From assembly GCA_903935335.1 (NCBI GenBank), contig CAIZRG010000003.1, forward strand, positions 1 through 62,185: a stretch of DNA of 62,185 nt. The letters are read 5' to 3'. The notes below the pieces were generated by a model, which was not told where the DNA came from, made no database searches, and worked only from the letters and a program-made list of their open reading frames with translations. The position numbers and the translations under genes were made by a program. Source of the DNA: Oligoflexia bacterium (GTDB taxonomy: Bacteria; Bdellovibrionota; UBA1018). Shown here one piece after another: positions 35,123-45,791 of this stretch (position 1 is the stretch's first letter; the number at the start of each line of letters is the position of its first letter).

Positions 35123-38100
35123 TTAATTCAATTCGCCTTTGAGTTCTTTGTCGTCATCCTCAATCAATTCAACATTGAGAGCTAAACTTTGAAGCTCCTT
35201 CACTAGAACGTTGAATGACTCAGGCAAACCTGGCTCCAGGAGTTGCTCTCCTTTAACAATGGCCTCGTACATTCGGTTTCGACCCGTCACATCGTCGGAC
35301 TTGACTGTCAAAAATTCCTGTAACCCGTATGCTGCACCATAAGCCTCTAAAGCCCAAACTTCCATCTCTCCAAGCCGCTGACCTCCAAACTGAGCTTTTC
35401 CACCCAGCGGCTGCTGAGTCACTAAGCTGTAAGGGCCAATGCTACGAGCATGAATCTTTTCTTCCACTAAGTGATGCAGCTTCAGCATATACATAATCCC
35501 AACAGTCACCTCCTCAGCAAAAGGCTCTCCTGTCACCCCATCGTAAAGGGTGGTTTGGCCCCTTGCTGGCAGATCTGCTAGTCCAAGCATGCGCTCAATG
35601 TCTTTTTCACTCGCTCCATCAAAAACTGGGGTCGCAATATGGACTCCGTATCTTAAGTGGTGAGCCATCTTTTTGACTTCTTCATCACTGGCTTTCTCCA
35701 GAAACTGATCCACTTCAGGATGACTATAGGTCTCTTTAAAAAGCTTCCGAAGCTTCCCTGAGTTGAAGTCCTCAAGATAAGCGTTCACTTTCTCTCCAAT
35801 TCCATGAGCTGCCCAACCCAGAGTTACCTCTAAAAGCTGCCCGATATTCATTCGAGAAGGCACTCCCAAGGGATTTAGAACCATGTCCACTGGAGTTCCA
35901 TTGGCCATGTAAGGCATATCTTCCATCGGCAAGATTCGACTAATCACACCTTTGTTCCCATGCCGACCCGCCATCTTATCACCGACTTGAAGCCTACGCT
36001 TAATGGCAATTTGAACCTTCACCATCTTAATGACACCCGGGGCAAGCTCATCACCGCGCTTCAACTTATCCGTCTTTTCCTTAAAGACGTATCGAACCGC
36101 TTCAATCTTATCCTTGGCCAGTTTCATAACCGAGGTGACCTCTTGCTCGAGTTCATCCTTGACAGGAATAAACCCAAGAAGATCAAAGGGGATCCCGATC
36201 AGAACAGACTCTTCAAGCTTTTGTCCTTTTTTCAAGAGTTCCTCTGATCCATCTTCTGACAAAAGCTTACCTGTAGTGACCGCTTGGTCTAAAATTTGGA
36301 TGATTTTACTCAAAGCAGACTGACGAATGGCGTCGGTCTCAATTCTCTCATCCCTTCGGATACGAGAAATCTGTTCCTCTAAGATGGACTTCGTTCGCTC
36401 ATCAGGTTCCGTCCCCTCTCGAGCAAAGACTTGAGCATTAATCACAATCCCTTGGACACCCGAAGGAACACGCAAAGATGTATCTCTGACATCGCCCGCT
36501 TTTTCTCCAAAGATCGCTCTTAAGAGCTTTTCCTCAGGAGAAAGCTGAGTTTCACCCTTAGGGGTTACTTTACCAACCAGAATATCCCCAGGCTTAACCT
36601 CAGCCCCAATCCGGATAATTCCACTCTGGTCTAAATCTTTGAGCGCTTCTTCGCCTACATTCGGAATATCACGGGTGATTTCTTCTTTTCCTAATTTCGT
36701 ATCTCGAGCAACACACTCAAACTCCTCAATATGAATCGACGTGAAAGTGTCCTCTTTAATGAGTCTCTCAGAAATTAAAATTGAATCTTCGAAGTTATAT
36801 CCACTCCAGGGCATAAATGCGATCAAAACGTTCTGCCCCAAAGCCAACTCTCCTGCATCCGTTCCAGGTCCATCAGCCAATACCGAACCTGCCTGAACTC
36901 GATCACCGACATTCACAACAGGTCGTTGAGTGACACAGGTATTTTGATTGGAACGCTGATACTTCGTCAAATTATAGATATCCACATCCGAATCTTGATC
37001 CTCCGTACGGACATCCATTCGACGAACCACAATCTTGGTCCCATCGACCATGATCACTTCACCTTCGTGGCGATTCACAATAATCTGCCCTGAATCTCGA
37101 GCCACAACCCGTTCAATCCCAGTACCGACTAAAGGGGCATGGGTTCGAATCAATGGGACAGCCTGACGCTGCATATTTGAACCCATCAAGGCTCGATTCG
37201 CGTCATCATGTTCCAAAAATGGAATCAACGATGCAGCAATCGATACTAATTGATTAGGCGAAACATCCATCAACTCAATCTCGTCAGGTTGAACGAGAGC
37301 AAAGTCCCCTTTCCGTCGAGCGGAAGTAAACTCACCTGAGAGACTTCCCTCCCTAAGCGCGTCTGGAGCAACTTGTGCAATAATCTTGTTTTCCTCTTCT
37401 GTTGCTGTAAAAAATCGGATTTCATCGGAGATTTTCTTAGACTGAACCAATCGATAAGGAGTTTCGATAAAACCAAATTCATTCACTCTGGCATAAGTAG
37501 ATAAACTTGCAATTAAACCAATATTCGGACCTTCAGGCGTCTCAATCGGACAAATTCGACCATAGTGAGTATTATGAACATCGCGAACTTCAAATCCAGC
37601 ACGTTCACGTGTCAATCCTCCAGGCCCCAATGCAGACAAACGCCGCTTATGAGTCACTTCAGACAAAGGATTGGTTTGATCCATGAACTGAGAAAGTTGG
37701 CTGGATCCAAAAAATTCCTTCACCACTGCTGACACAGGTTTTTGATTAATCAAGTCATGAGGCATTAGAGTTTCAATCTCTTGAATGCTCATCCTTTCCT
37801 TAATCGCTCTTTCCATACGAACTAAACCAATTCGGTACTGATTCTCAATCAACTCTCCAACAGCCCGAACTCGACGATTCCCTAAGTGATCAATATCATC
37901 AATGGTCCCTCTCCCATTGTTGAGCTCACAAAGGTAATAAAGGGTCGATAAGATATCCTGCCGTGTGAGAATGGTTGTTTCAGGTGAAATGCCATTCTCA
38001 GGAAATTTATAGTTCAGTTTCAACCGGCCGACCCGGGACAAATCATATCGGTCTGGATTGAAAAACAAATTATCAAAGAGCTGTTTTGCTGCTTCAACCG

Positions 38101-39256
38101 TAGGAGGATCCCCCGGTCTCATCCTCTTATAGATTTCAATCAGAGCCTCTTCAGGACTTAAAACCTTGTCCATGAGAAGAGTTTCTCGAACAAAAGGACC
38201 GTAAGTCAGATTATCCGTAAAAATAACCTTAACTTCCTGAACTCCTCTGCCACGTAACTCTTCAATCTTAGCGGCACTGAGCTCTTGATTCGTTTCAAGA
38301 AGAACCTCGCCAGTTTTATCATCCACAATATCTTCTGAGGCAACTCGCCCAACAACCGCCTCAAGAGGCACTTCTAAGCGTTTAATTCCCGCATCTTGAA
38401 TTTTTTTGATGACAGATTTAGTAAATTTTCTATTTTTCTTAACAATGATTTCACCACTCTTAGAATCCGTGATGTCATCTTCAGCTCTCTGGCCAGCCAA
38501 AATCTCAAGATCAACCGATCGAAAAAATTTCTCACCTTTTTCTAAGACTAACTTTTCAATGCGATAGAAGTAGCCCAAAATTTCCTGATTGGACATACCC
38601 ATGGCTCGAAGCACAATCGTTGCCGGCAGTTTTCTCTTTCGATCAATTCTGGCATAAAGAACGTCTTTATGATCAAACTCAAAATCAAGCCATGAGCCGC
38701 GATGAGGGATAATCCTGGCCGAGTACAAGATCTTTCCACTGGAATGACTCTTGCCTTGATCATGATCAAAAATAACTCCTGGAGAACGATGGAGCTGACT
38801 CACAATGACTCGCTCAGTTCCATTGATAATAAAGGAGCCGGCCTCGGTCATGAGAGGAATCTCTCCCATGTAAACTTCCTGCTCTTTAATATCTCGAATA
38901 TTTCGAGTTCCAGCCTCCTCATCGACATCGTAGACGACCAGCCGCACTGTGATCTTCAGCGGCCCAGCATACGTCATCCCCCTTTGTCGGCACTCGGCTA
39001 CGTCATACTTCGGCTTTTCAAGAACATAGCTTTCAAACTCAAGTGAAGCTGTTCGATTAAAGTCCTCAATCGGAAAAACCGATTTGAAGACCGCCTGAAG
39101 TCCAGAGTTCTCACGTTTGCTCGGCTCTACGTCCGCTTGTAAAAACTTTTCATATGATTTTCGTTGCAGCTCAATGAGGTTCGGAATCTCCACCGGAGAT
39201 GTAATTTTAGAAAAATCTTTACGTATACGGCGATTTTCCGAAAAAAGGGAAGCCAT
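35123..39256 (-). CDS. rpoB: RNA polymerase subunit beta
   Basis: 1377 residues, full length. Hallmarks include the rifampicin region ([33 protein letters not shown]), [28 protein letters not shown], and [13 protein letters not shown] near the active site. A wild-type-like Ser and His stand in the rifampicin pocket. It is followed by rpoC. Confidence 0.98.
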   Translation of the reverse strand: MASLFSENRRIRKDFSKITSPVEIPNLIELQRKSYEKFLQADVEPSKRENSGLQAVFKSVFPIEDFNRTASLEFESYVLEKPKYDVAECRQRGMTYAGPLKITVRLVVYDVDEEAGTRNIRDIKEQEVYMGEIPLMTEAGSFIINGTERVIVSQLHRSPGVIFDHDQGKSHSSGKILYSARIIPHRGSWLDFEFDHKDVLYARIDRKRKLPATIVLRAMGMSNQEILGYFYRIEKLVLEKGEKFFRSVDLEILAGQRAEDDITDSKSGEIIVKKNRKFTKSVIKKIQDAGIKRLEVPLEAVVGRVASEDIVDDKTGEVLLETNQELSAAKIEELRGRGVQEVKVIFTDNLTYGPFVRETLLMDKVLSPEEALIEIYKRMRPGDPPTVEAAKQLFDNLFFNPDRYDLSRVGRLKLNYKFPENGISPETTILTRQDILSTLYYLCELNNGRGTIDDIDHLGNRRVRAVGELIENQYRIGLVRMERAIKERMSIQEIETLMPHDLINQKPVSAVVKEFFGSSQLSQFMDQTNPLSEVTHKRRLSALGPGGLTRERAGFEVRDVHNTHYGRICPIETPEGPNIGLIASLSTYARVNEFGFIETPYRLVQSKKISDEIRFFTATEEENKIIAQVAPDALREGSLSGEFTSARRKGDFALVQPDEIELMDVSPNQLVSIAASLIPFLEHDDANRALMGSNMQRQAVPLIRTHAPLVGTGIERVVARDSGQIIVNRHEGEVIMVDGTKIVVRRMDVRTEDQDSDVDIYNLTKYQRSNQNTCVTQRPVVNVGDRVQAGSVLADGPGTDAGELALGQNVLIAFMPWSGYNFEDSILISERLIKEDTFTSIHIEEFECVARDTKLGKEEITRDIPNVGEEALKDLDQSGIIRIGAEVKPGDILVGKVTPKGETQLSPEEKLLRAIFGEKAGDVRDTSLRVPSGVQGIVINAQVFAREGTEPDERTKSILEEQISRIRRDERIETDAIRQSALSKIIQILDQAVTTGKLLSEDGSEELLKKGQKLEESVLIGIPFDLLGFIPVKDELEQEVTSVMKLAKDKIEAVRYVFKEKTDKLKRGDELAPGVIKMVKVQIAIKRRLQVGDKMAGRHGNKGVISRILPMEDMPYMANGTPVDMVLNPLGVPSRMNIGQLLEVTLGWAAHGIGEKVNAYLEDFNSGKLRKLFKETYSHPEVDQFLEKASDEEVKKMAHHLRYGVHIATPVFDGASEKDIERMLGLADLPARGQTTLYDGVTGEPFAEEVTVGIMYMLKLHHLVEEKIHARSIGPYSLVTQQPLGGKAQFGGQRLGEMEVWALEAYGAAYGLQEFLTVKSDDVTGRNRMYEAIVKGEQLLEPGLPESFNVLVKELQSLALNVELIEDDDKELKGELN

Positions 39257-39288
39257 GCTTGCTCCTAAAAAAGAAAAAAGAAATTCGT

Positions 39289-39336
39289 TACCGTGCCCAG
39301 CCTACCTGTTTTCTTTAGATTAGCAAGGCCACGGTA
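39289..39336 (-). promoter_or_regulatory. Possible attenuator hairpin between rplL and rpoB
   Basis: TACCGTG (39289-39295) pairs with CACGGTA (39330-39336), extended by a G/C pair or two. In other bacteria an attenuator or RNase III site sits in this gap. No T-run follows, so a processing or attenuation role is only suggested by position. Confidence 0.35.
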
Positions 39337-39380
39337 CGATTTTTGAACCAGAGGAACTAAAAAGAAAGAATAAAAATCGA

Positions 39381-39767
39381 TCACTTAATCTCGACCTTGG
39401 CTCCTTCAGCCTCAAGCTTCTTTTTAATCTCATCTGCCTCTTGTTTATTGATACCCTCTTTCAAAGGCTTCGGTGCTCCTTCTACTAGTTCTTTGGCTTC
39501 TTTCAGCCCAAGACCGGTAATCACCCGAACTTCTTTAATCACATTAATTTTCTTCTCTCCTGCAGCAGTTAATACCACAGTAAACTCTGTCTTTGCTTCA
39601 GCAGCCGGTGCAGCACCTGCCGCTCCTGGAGCCATCGCTACTGCCATGGGAGCTGCAGCAGAAACACCAAACTTTACTTCCAACTCTTTGACAAGAGTGG
39701 ATAGCTCAAGTACAGACATATTTTCAATAAAGGAAACAACTTGTTCCTTACTTATTGCGGTCGACAT
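39381..39767 (-). CDS. rplL: Ribosomal protein L7/L12
   Basis: 128 residues. An N-terminal dimerisation helix pair, an Ala/Pro-rich hinge ([20 protein letters not shown]) and the C-terminal domain ([40 protein letters not shown]). It forms the ribosome stalk that recruits translation GTPases. Position between rplJ and rpoB is standard. Confidence 0.98.
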   Translation of the reverse strand: MSTAISKEQVVSFIENMSVLELSTLVKELEVKFGVSAAAPMAVAMAPGAAGAAPAAEAKTEFTVVLTAAGEKKINVIKEVRVITGLGLKEAKELVEGAPKPLKEGINKQEADEIKKKLEAEGAKVEIK

Positions 39768-39894
39768 TTTTATACCTCGTTTTTACTTCTTCACACCTTC
39801 GACCTTCTTGATCTCAGGATTGGGTCCCTCTAGTTCTTAAAGATGAGGACCTAATTGCTGATCACTTTCCTTGTGACCAGTTGAAACTGTACTC

Positions 39895-40443
39895 TCAAGC
39901 AGGATCTGCCTGAGTGCCCGCCTTCTTCTTCTCAATGGCTGCCAGAACTGTCACCAAACTACGTGGCACAGCTGCCAACACACCCACGAAATTTTGGATA
40001 GGAGCATTCATCGTTCCTAGTAATGTTGCCACCAAAACTTCTTTGCTCGGAAGTTTAGCCAGCACCTCGACCTCAGATACATCGATGCGCTTTTGGCCCA
40101 TCAGACTATCTTTGAGTTTAAGAGCCTCATTATCCTGAGCAAACTTATGAATCACTTTTGCAGTCAAAGCCGGATCACTGAATGCAAAAGCAACCAGGGT
40201 AGGACCAACGACACCTTCCATGAGTTCTTTTGCCTGATCCCCAAAACTTCCATCTTGAGTAATGAGTCGACCCACATTGTTTTTTAGAACTTTCACTTCC
40301 GTGTGATGCAAACGCAAAGCACGCCTCAGTTCATCTGCTTGTGGACCCGACAACCCTTTATAGTCAGCAAAAATAGCAACTTGAGCACGCTCAAACTTAT
40401 CTTTGAGCGTTTTAGCTAAATCAGCTTTTTCTGTACGATTCAT
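39895..40443 (-). CDS. rplJ: Ribosomal protein L10
   Basis: 182 residues, with the N-terminal rRNA-binding domain (FADYKGLSGPQADELRRALR, EVKVLKNNVGRLI) and the C-terminal helix that binds L7/L12 dimers. It anchors the stalk on 23S rRNA. A 127-bp gap separates it from rplL. Confidence 0.97.
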   Translation of the reverse strand: MNRTEKADLAKTLKDKFERAQVAIFADYKGLSGPQADELRRALRLHHTEVKVLKNNVGRLITQDGSFGDQAKELMEGVVGPTLVAFAFSDPALTAKVIHKFAQDNEALKLKDSLMGQKRIDVSEVEVLAKLPSKEVLVATLLGTMNAPIQNFVGVLAAVPRSLVTVLAAIEKKKAGTQADPA

Positions 40444-40492
40444 GATTTTCCAACCTTTTTGCGTCGTTCTAGAATTTTTAGTAAGTCCTCTT

Positions 40493-41227
40493 TCAAGCCA
40501 AGCCAGCTGCAGTCATAGCATCCATGGGATCGACTGAAATGCCTGGACCCATCGTTGATGAAAGGGTAATCGTTTGCAGGTAAGTACCCTTACTCGTCGG
40601 TGGTTTCGCTTTTACAATCACAGAAGTCAATGTTAAGAAATTCTCTTTAAGCTTTTCAGCTCCAAAAGATTTTTTCCCAATTGCAACATGAACAATTCCA
40701 GTTTTTTCTGTTCGGTACTCCATTTTACCTAGTTTTTGTTCCTTCACGGCCTTAGTTACTTCAAAGGTCACTGTTCCTAATTTTGGATTTGGCATCAACC
40801 CACGAGGTCCTAAGATTTTACCAATCTTTGAAACAGCAACCATCATGTCTGGAGTCGCAATCATTTTGTCAAAATCAAACCAGCCCCCTGAAATTTTTTC
40901 AATCAGGTCTTCAGCACCTACAAAGTCAGCGCCTGCAGTGGTTGCTTCTTTAGCTTTTTCACCCTTAGCCAAAACAGCTACTTTCATCGTTTTTCCAATA
41001 CCATGAGGAAGAACGACTGCACCCCGAACCATCTGATCAGCATGCTTGGGATCCACCCCTAAATTAAAAGCAACATCAATGGTTTCATCGAATTTTGCAT
41101 AAGCAACTTCAGGCAAAAGCTGAAAAGCTGCATTCACAGAGTATCGCTTTTCTTTTTGAATTTTTTCAAAAGCCATCGAATACTTCTTTCCATGATGCCC
41201 CAAACGCTTTTTTTTATTTTCTGTCAC
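40493..41227 (-). CDS. rplA: Ribosomal protein L1
   Basis: 244 residues, with the L1 signature [20 protein letters not shown] at about residue 135 and [20 protein letters not shown] at the C-terminus. It binds the L1 stalk of 23S rRNA and in many bacteria represses the rplKA transcript. It follows rplK by 55 bp. Confidence 0.98.
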   Translation of the reverse strand: MTENKKKRLGHHGKKYSMAFEKIQKEKRYSVNAAFQLLPEVAYAKFDETIDVAFNLGVDPKHADQMVRGAVVLPHGIGKTMKVAVLAKGEKAKEATTAGADFVGAEDLIEKISGGWFDFDKMIATPDMMVAVSKIGKILGPRGLMPNPKLGTVTFEVTKAVKEQKLGKMEYRTEKTGIVHVAIGKKSFGAEKLKENFLTLTSVIVKAKPPTSKGTYLQTITLSSTMGPGISVDPMDAMTAAGLA

Positions 41228-41282
41228 AATTTTCCTCCGTGGTTCAAACGCCTAAAAACTTGGCTCCCACTTCAAATCCATA

Positions 41283-41708
41283 TTAATCAACGACTGTAAT
41301 ACCTGCGCTGCGAGCTGTTCCAGAAATGGTTCGAATTGCCGCCTCGACACTTCCTGCATTGAGATCAGGCATTTTTAATTTTGCAATTTCTTCAACCTGC
41401 TTTTGTGTCACTTTTCCAACCTTATTCTTATTTGGCTCTCCCGAACCCTTCTCTACCTTTGCTGCCTTGAATAATAAAATCGAAGCAGGAGGTGTTTTGG
41501 TGATAAATGTAAAAGAGCGGTCTGAATAAACCGTAATAATAACAGGGATGATCACCCCTTTTTGATCCTGTGTTTTTGCATTGAAAGCTTTACAAAATTC
41601 CATGATGTTAACACCACGTTGACCTAGGGCTGGACCCACAGGAGGCGCTGGATTGGCCTGTCCACCTGGAATTTGAAGCTTAATTTGGCCTGTTATTTTT
41701 TTTGCCAT
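41283..41708 (-). CDS. rplK: Ribosomal protein L11
   Basis: 141 residues. N-terminal proline-rich thiostrepton-site domain ([32 protein letters not shown]) and C-terminal rRNA-binding domain ([24 protein letters not shown]). Standard place between nusG and rplA. Confidence 0.98.
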   Translation of the reverse strand: MAKKITGQIKLQIPGGQANPAPPVGPALGQRGVNIMEFCKAFNAKTQDQKGVIIPVIITVYSDRSFTFITKTPPASILLFKAAKVEKGSGEPNKNKVGKVTQKQVEEIAKLKMPDLNAGSVEAAIRTISGTARSAGITVVD

Positions 41709-41815
41709 AATCTACCTTTCTCAAAGCACTTCCTGTACTTTTCTGCCTACTTCCTTCGTGCCAAATAGGCAAGACACTGTCTCTATTGCTGAGTTGTTCC
41801 CTATAACATAGTTTT

Positions 41816-42385
41816 TTAAATTTTTTCAACCTGAATAAAATCAAGTTCAACCGGAGTCGATCTTCCAAAAATGCTGACTAGCACTTTCACCTTTCCTTTA
41901 TCCGGATTGACATCCTCTACAACCCCATTAAAATTAGAAAATGGACCGTCTACAACCCTCACATTTTCTCCCTCATGAAACGAGATCCGTGGACGAGGTT
42001 TAACCTGACCTTCAGCAATCCGGTTCGTCATTTTTTGAACATCGGATTCTGGAACTGGAACAGGCTTGACTTTATCTCCTACAAAACCTGTGATCTTCGG
42101 AGTGTTTTTCACAATATGCCATGTTTCTTGGTTTAAAACCATCTTAACCAAGATATAGCCTGGGAAAAACCGACGTTTTGTTGTTTTCTTCTGGCCCTTG
42201 ACCAGTTCAACTACATTTTCTTCTGGGACAATGATCTCCCCAAAAAAGGTATCCTTCCTCAAAGCCTTGATTCGCTCTGCAAGCGCAATCTTTGCCTTAT
42301 TCTCAAATCCCGAATACGTATGAACTACGTACCATGCCATTTCACCTGACTGCTGCTCACCTGACTGCGATTGAACCTCTCGCAC
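41816..42385 (-). CDS. nusG: Transcription termination/antitermination factor NusG
   Basis: 189 residues. The NGN domain starts [20 protein letters not shown] (ATG at 42337 is a possible shorter start, without 16 Gln/Ser-rich residues), then [10 protein letters not shown], and the C-terminal KOW domain [20 protein letters not shown]. It couples RNA polymerase with Rho or ribosomes. Confidence 0.96.
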   Translation of the reverse strand: MREVQSQSGEQQSGEMAWYVVHTYSGFENKAKIALAERIKALRKDTFFGEIIVPEENVVELVKGQKKTTKRRFFPGYILVKMVLNQETWHIVKNTPKITGFVGDKVKPVPVPESDVQKMTNRIAEGQVKPRPRISFHEGENVRVVDGPFSNFNGVVEDVNPDKGKVKVLVSIFGRSTPVELDFIQVEKI

Positions 42386-42398
42386 AATTTCTCCTCTC

Positions 42399-42773
42399 TC
42401 AGAGAATCCACTGAACGACCTGGATCCAGAAATAATCCAGAAGACCCAGAATCATTCCTGAAACCACGACCATCACAATCACAACCGCTGTCGCAGAACT
42501 TGTGTCCTTTTGTGTTGGCCAAGTCACCCGCGAAAGCTCCACCATGACTTCATTCATAAACTGATTGGCTTGCTCATGCCGATAAAGAACCATAAACACG
42601 ATTAGCCCCAAAACGGCTGAGACCCCCTTTAGAATCAGCTCAATATTCCGAAATCGAACCTCTAAATCATAGGCACCCACGATTTTCCCAGAAACAGAAA
42701 AAACAATGTATCCGACTAAGATTGCCACTGCTAAATAACTGAGATTGACCCACTTCTGAAATTGACTCTCCAT
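42399..42773 (-). CDS. secE: Preprotein translocase subunit SecE
   Basis: 124 residues from ATG 42773. The frame stays open to 42827 but that part overlaps the tRNA-Trp gene, so the shorter start is chosen. It has three hydrophobic helices, two before and one after the conserved ELSRVTWPTQKD segment (the SecE signature). It is part of the SecYEG channel and stands 13 bp before nusG. Confidence 0.95.
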   Translation of the reverse strand: MESQFQKWVNLSYLAVAILVGYIVFSVSGKIVGAYDLEVRFRNIELILKGVSAVLGLIVFMVLYRHEQANQFMNEVMVELSRVTWPTQKDTSSATAVVIVMVVVSGMILGLLDYFWIQVVQWIL

Positions 42774-42799
42774 ACATTTTTCCAATTCAGTTTCATTTA

Positions 42800-42875
42800 T
42801 GGCAGGGCAGGAGGGATTCGAACCCACAACCCACGGATTTGGAATCCGTTGCTCTACCGTTGGAGCTACTGCCCT
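42800..42875 (-). tRNA. tRNA-Trp (anticodon CCA)
   Basis: Cloverleaf: acceptor AGGGCAG/CTGCCCT, anticodon loop ATTCCAAAT in stem ACGG.../...CCGT, T-arm GTGGG TTCGAAT CCCTC, CCA encoded. It sits between rpmG and secE, as in many proteobacteria. Confidence 0.96.
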
Positions 42876-42889
42876 ATCCTGCCTTAGGC

Positions 42890-43039
42890 CTACTTACCTT
42901 CTCGATGGGGTGTATGCTTACGACAAAATTTGCAGAATTTTTTAAACTCTAGCTTATCCGTCGTTTTTTGTTTGTTCTTGCTCGTTGAGTAATTTTTTCG
43001 CTTACACTCAGTACAATCTAAACTTACGGTGACCCGCAT
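42890..43039 (-). CDS. rpmG: Ribosomal protein L33, zinc-binding type
   Basis: 49 residues. Four cysteines in two C-x-x-C pairs ([11 protein letters not shown] and KFCKFCRKH) bind one zinc; the C-terminus TPHREGK is typical. RBS GAGG lies 4-5 bases before ATG. The four-Cys form and its place before tRNA-Trp/secE match deltaproteobacteria and Gram-positives, not alphaproteobacteria. Confidence 0.96.
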   Translation of the reverse strand: MRVTVSLDCTECKRKNYSTSKNKQKTTDKLEFKKFCKFCRKHTPHREGK

Positions 43040-43063
43040 AACACCTCTACCTCAATCTACTTG

Positions 43064-43105
43064 TCTCAGCCCGAGAAGAGCGATACTGCCCTCCCTGGGC
43101 TGAGA
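43064..43105. other. Hairpin between tuf and rpmG
   Basis: TCTCAGCCC (43064-43072) pairs perfectly with GGGCTGAGA (43097-43105) across 24 bases. No T-run follows on the minus strand. A related inverted repeat, TCTCAGC...GCTGAGA, lies downstream of tRNA-Val at about 30808-30833. It may be an mRNA processing site or a partial terminator. Confidence 0.45.
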
Positions 43106-43119
43106 ACTTTAAATCAACT

Positions 43120-44310
43120 TTATTCAATAATCTCTGCAACCACTCCAGCACCCACCGTTCGACCCCCTTCACGGATTGCAAAACGGAGCTCCTTTTCCAT
43201 TGCAATCGGAGTAATCAGCTCGACCTCAACTGCTACATTGTCTCCAGGCATCACCATTTCTACATTGGGCGGAAGCTTCACCACTCCAGTGACGTCGGTT
43301 GTACGAAAGTAAAACTGAGGTCTATATCCATTAAAGAAAGGAGTATGACGACCCCCTTCTTCTTTTGTTAAAATATAGGCTGAACCTTTAAATTTTTTAT
43401 GAGGGGTCACACTTCCAATATGAGCTAAAACTTGACCTCTCTCAACTTCTTCTTTCTTCGTTCCCCTCAGAAGCGCTCCAATATTATCGCCTGCTTCACC
43501 TTGATCCAGAAGCTTTCTGAACATTTCTACGCCCGTAACAACAGTCTTCGTCGTAGCCCTCAGTCCAATAATTTCAACTTCTTCACCTACCTTAATGACT
43601 CCTCGCTCAACTCTTCCCGTCACTACGGTCCCTCGACCTGAGATCGAAAACACATCTTCAACCGGCATCAGAAACGGCTTGTCTTTTTCACGAGTGGGCT
43701 GAGGAACATACTCATCCACAGCTGCCATTAACTTCAAAATAGCCTGCTCACCTAACTCTCCTGCATCTCCTTCCATTGCCTTCAATGCAGAACCTTTAAT
43801 AATTGGAATTTTATCGCCAGGATACTTGTAAGAAGTGAGAAGCTCACGAACCTCCATTTCAACAAGCTCCAGTAATTCTGGATCATCCACCATATCGCAC
43901 TTATTCAAAAATACGACAACCGCAGGTACTCCAACCTGACGAGCCAACAAAATGTGCTCCCGCGTTTGAGGCATTGGTCCATCCGCTGCAGAAACGACTA
44001 GGATCGCTCCATCCATCTGAGCAGCCCCTGTAATCATGTTTTTTACATAATCTGCGTGACCTGGACAATCAACATGAGCATAGTGACGTTTTTCAGTCTG
44101 ATACTCAACATGAGTCGTATTGATTGTAATCCCACGCTCCTTTTCTTCAGGGGCGTTATCGATCTGATCGTAAGCTCTCGCCTGTGCCCAGCCTTTCTTT
44201 GCTAAGACCGTAGTAATAGCTGCTGTTAACGTCGTTTTTCCATGATCGACGTGTCCAATTGTCCCAATATTGCAATGGGGTTTTGTCCGCTCAAATTTCT
44301 CTTTTGACAT
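43120..44310 (-). CDS. tuf: Elongation factor Tu
   Basis: 396 residues from ATG 44310 ([20 protein letters not shown]), with AGGAGAGG just upstream; the frame to 44346 adds 12 residues without RBS. G1 [10 protein letters not shown]3 DCPGHADY, G4 NKCD, G5 GSALK, and the C-terminal domain [13 protein letters not shown] are all intact. It delivers aminoacyl-tRNA to the ribosome. It follows four tRNA genes on the same strand. Confidence 0.98.
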   Translation of the reverse strand: MSKEKFERTKPHCNIGTIGHVDHGKTTLTAAITTVLAKKGWAQARAYDQIDNAPEEKERGITINTTHVEYQTEKRHYAHVDCPGHADYVKNMITGAAQMDGAILVVSAADGPMPQTREHILLARQVGVPAVVVFLNKCDMVDDPELLELVEMEVRELLTSYKYPGDKIPIIKGSALKAMEGDAGELGEQAILKLMAAVDEYVPQPTREKDKPFLMPVEDVFSISGRGTVVTGRVERGVIKVGEEVEIIGLRATTKTVVTGVEMFRKLLDQGEAGDNIGALLRGTKKEEVERGQVLAHIGSVTPHKKFKGSAYILTKEEGGRHTPFFNGYRPQFYFRTTDVTGVVKLPPNVEMVMPGDNVAVEVELITPIAMEKELRFAIREGGRTVGAGVVAEIIE

Positions 44311-44373
44311 ACCTCTCCTAGGCCTCCGCTTTTGGGTTAAGTTCATTTGGAACCTAACAACCGATCATTAATC

Positions 44374-44450
44374 TGGAGCTCTTGACGGGATTCGAACCCG
44401 TGACCTCTCCCTTACCAAGGGAGTGCTCTAGCCAACTGAGCTACAAGAGC
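44374..44450 (-). tRNA. tRNA-Thr (anticodon GGT)
   Basis: Acceptor GCTCTTG/CAAGAGC, anticodon stem-loop CTCCC TTGGTAA GGGAG, T-arm CACGGG TTCGAAT CCCGT, encoded CCA. Last tRNA before tuf. Confidence 0.97.
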
Positions 44451-44617
44451 ACTCATTCTTAAACGAGTACACCGAGTTTTATGAACGAGGTTTATTCGTA
44501 GTAAGCAAGTACTTACTCCAATTCACATCGTTTTTCAGCTCTTTTTGCATCTTTACTTTTCTTAAAGATACAAACCCGGAAAAAACTCTTCATGGAGTTC
44601 TTTCCCGGGAAACTTTA

Positions 44618-44694
44618 TGGAGCGGGAGACGGGACTCGAACCCGCGACCCTCAGCTTGGAAGGCTGATGCTCTAGCCAACTGAGCTACTCCCGC
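44618..44694 (-). tRNA. tRNA-Gly (anticodon TCC)
   Basis: Acceptor GCGGGAG/CTCCCGC, anticodon stem-loop TCAGC CTTCCAA GCTGA, T-arm GCGGG TTCGAGT CCCGT, encoded CCA. The 167-bp gap to tRNA-Thr(GGT) holds a weak hairpin but no gene. Confidence 0.97.
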
Positions 44695-44759
44695 ACTCTA
44701 CCCTATGGCTTGGCTTTTCCATAGGGGCAAATCAGACACAAACCCATAGGCACAAGTAA

Positions 44760-44845
44760 TGGTGGAGAGAGAAGGATTCGAACCTTCGAAGGCGTACGCC
44801 GCCAGATTTACAGTCTGGTCCCGTTGGCCACTTGGGTATCTCTCC
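44760..44845 (-). tRNA. tRNA-Tyr (anticodon GTA)
   Basis: 86 nt with the long variable arm of bacterial tRNA-Tyr. Acceptor GGAGAGA/TCTCTCC, anticodon stem-loop CCAGA CTGTAAA TCTGG, encoded CCA. Confidence 0.97.
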
Positions 44846-44896
44846 TGATGCCCAAAAAAATTTTCGGCTTCCACCTACCCGTACCTTTTTCAAGAA

Positions 44897-44972
44897 TGGA
44901 GCTGGAGAAGGGACTCGAACCCACGACCTGCGGTTTACAAAACCGCTGCTCTACCAACTGAGCTACTCCAGC
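44897..44972 (-). tRNA. tRNA-Thr (anticodon TGT)
   Basis: Acceptor GCTGGAG/CTCCAGC, anticodon stem-loop GCGGT TTTGTAA ACCGC, T-arm GTGGG TTCGAGT CCCTT, encoded CCA. First gene of the tRNA-tuf group; no promoter assigned. Confidence 0.97.
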
Positions 44973-45058
44973 ATAACTGTTCCGAATCTAGACGTAGGGG
45001 TCCATTCAGTGTTTAGCCGACATTGAGTTGTGAAAAATTCCATCCTTTTCTCAAAATG

Positions 45059-45766
45059 TCAAGCTGTCAATTGATGAATTAAAATTCCAGCAGCAACTGC
45101 CGCATTCAACGACCCCACTTTTCCAGTTCCTGAGATCCTGCACATCACATCACAAGCTTCTCCAGTCAGGCGCCTGAGTCCTTTTTCCTCGTTCCCAATG
45201 ACTAAAAGCCAGGGTCGATCCCGAGGAATAGATTTGAGATCATCTGTAGCATGCTCAGAAGCTCCTAAAATCCAAAGCCCAGACTCTTTTGCCTTTTCAA
45301 AAGCCCTTTGGAGATTGGTTTGAATGGAAAAAGGAACACACTCGACACCTCCAGAAGCAACATCGTAAACCGTTGAAGTGAGTGAAGCAGAACGTTCCTG
45401 GGTCATTAAAATTCCCTGAACCTCAAAAAAAGCAGCGACCCGAAAAATAGCACCTACATTTTGAGGGTCCTGTAAACTATCCAGAGCAAGCCAAAGACCC
45501 TTTCCATTTTTTCTCTGTCTAGCCTCTTGAAATAACCCTTCCAAAGAGATCGGCTCTTTTTCACTGATCTTAGCCCCTGCCAAACCCATCCGGGCCCCCT
45601 CTTCCCCTGACCGCACTCCTATTCGACGATCTTGAGCTAAACGAACGACTTGAGACCAACTCCCAGCTAGAGCTTTCGAAGGAACCCAGACCTCTCTCAC
45701 ATCTTGAGGTCTTGCTTCTAAAGCTGCTAAAATACTGTGAGGATTTCTTAAAATCAAAGACATCAT
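45059..45766 (-). CDS. rlmB: 23S rRNA/tRNA 2'-O-methyltransferase, SpoU family (RlmB-like)
   Basis: 235 residues. The three SpoU motifs are present: DSLQDPQNVGAIFRVAAFF (about 95), LLVIGNEEKGLRRL (about 190) and VGSLNAAVAAGILIHQL (about 220), forming the trefoil knot for SAM. The N-terminal substrate-binding domain is short. RlmB methylates G2251 of 23S rRNA; a TrmH-like tRNA role cannot be excluded. pyrF lies 25 bp upstream on the same strand. Confidence 0.82.
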   Translation of the reverse strand: MMSLILRNPHSILAALEARPQDVREVWVPSKALAGSWSQVVRLAQDRRIGVRSGEEGARMGLAGAKISEKEPISLEGLFQEARQRKNGKGLWLALDSLQDPQNVGAIFRVAAFFEVQGILMTQERSASLTSTVYDVASGGVECVPFSIQTNLQRAFEKAKESGLWILGASEHATDDLKSIPRDRPWLLVIGNEEKGLRRLTGEACDVMCRISGTGKVGSLNAAVAAGILIHQLTA

Positions 45767-45791
45767 TGAATCACCCTGGGATCAACCTGTT

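Noticed and set aside
30957..39256. Several 60-170 residue plus-strand ORFs inside rpoB and rpoC
   Set aside because: They lie wholly antisense to highly conserved genes and have no RBS.
42774..42827. N-terminal extension of SecE
   Set aside because: The extension lies inside the tRNA-Trp gene; ATG 42773 starts the normal SecE length.
44832..45026. ORF with KNGAGEGTRTHDLRFTKPLL
   Set aside because: It is the translated antisense of tRNA-Tyr/tRNA-Thr, a common false ORF.
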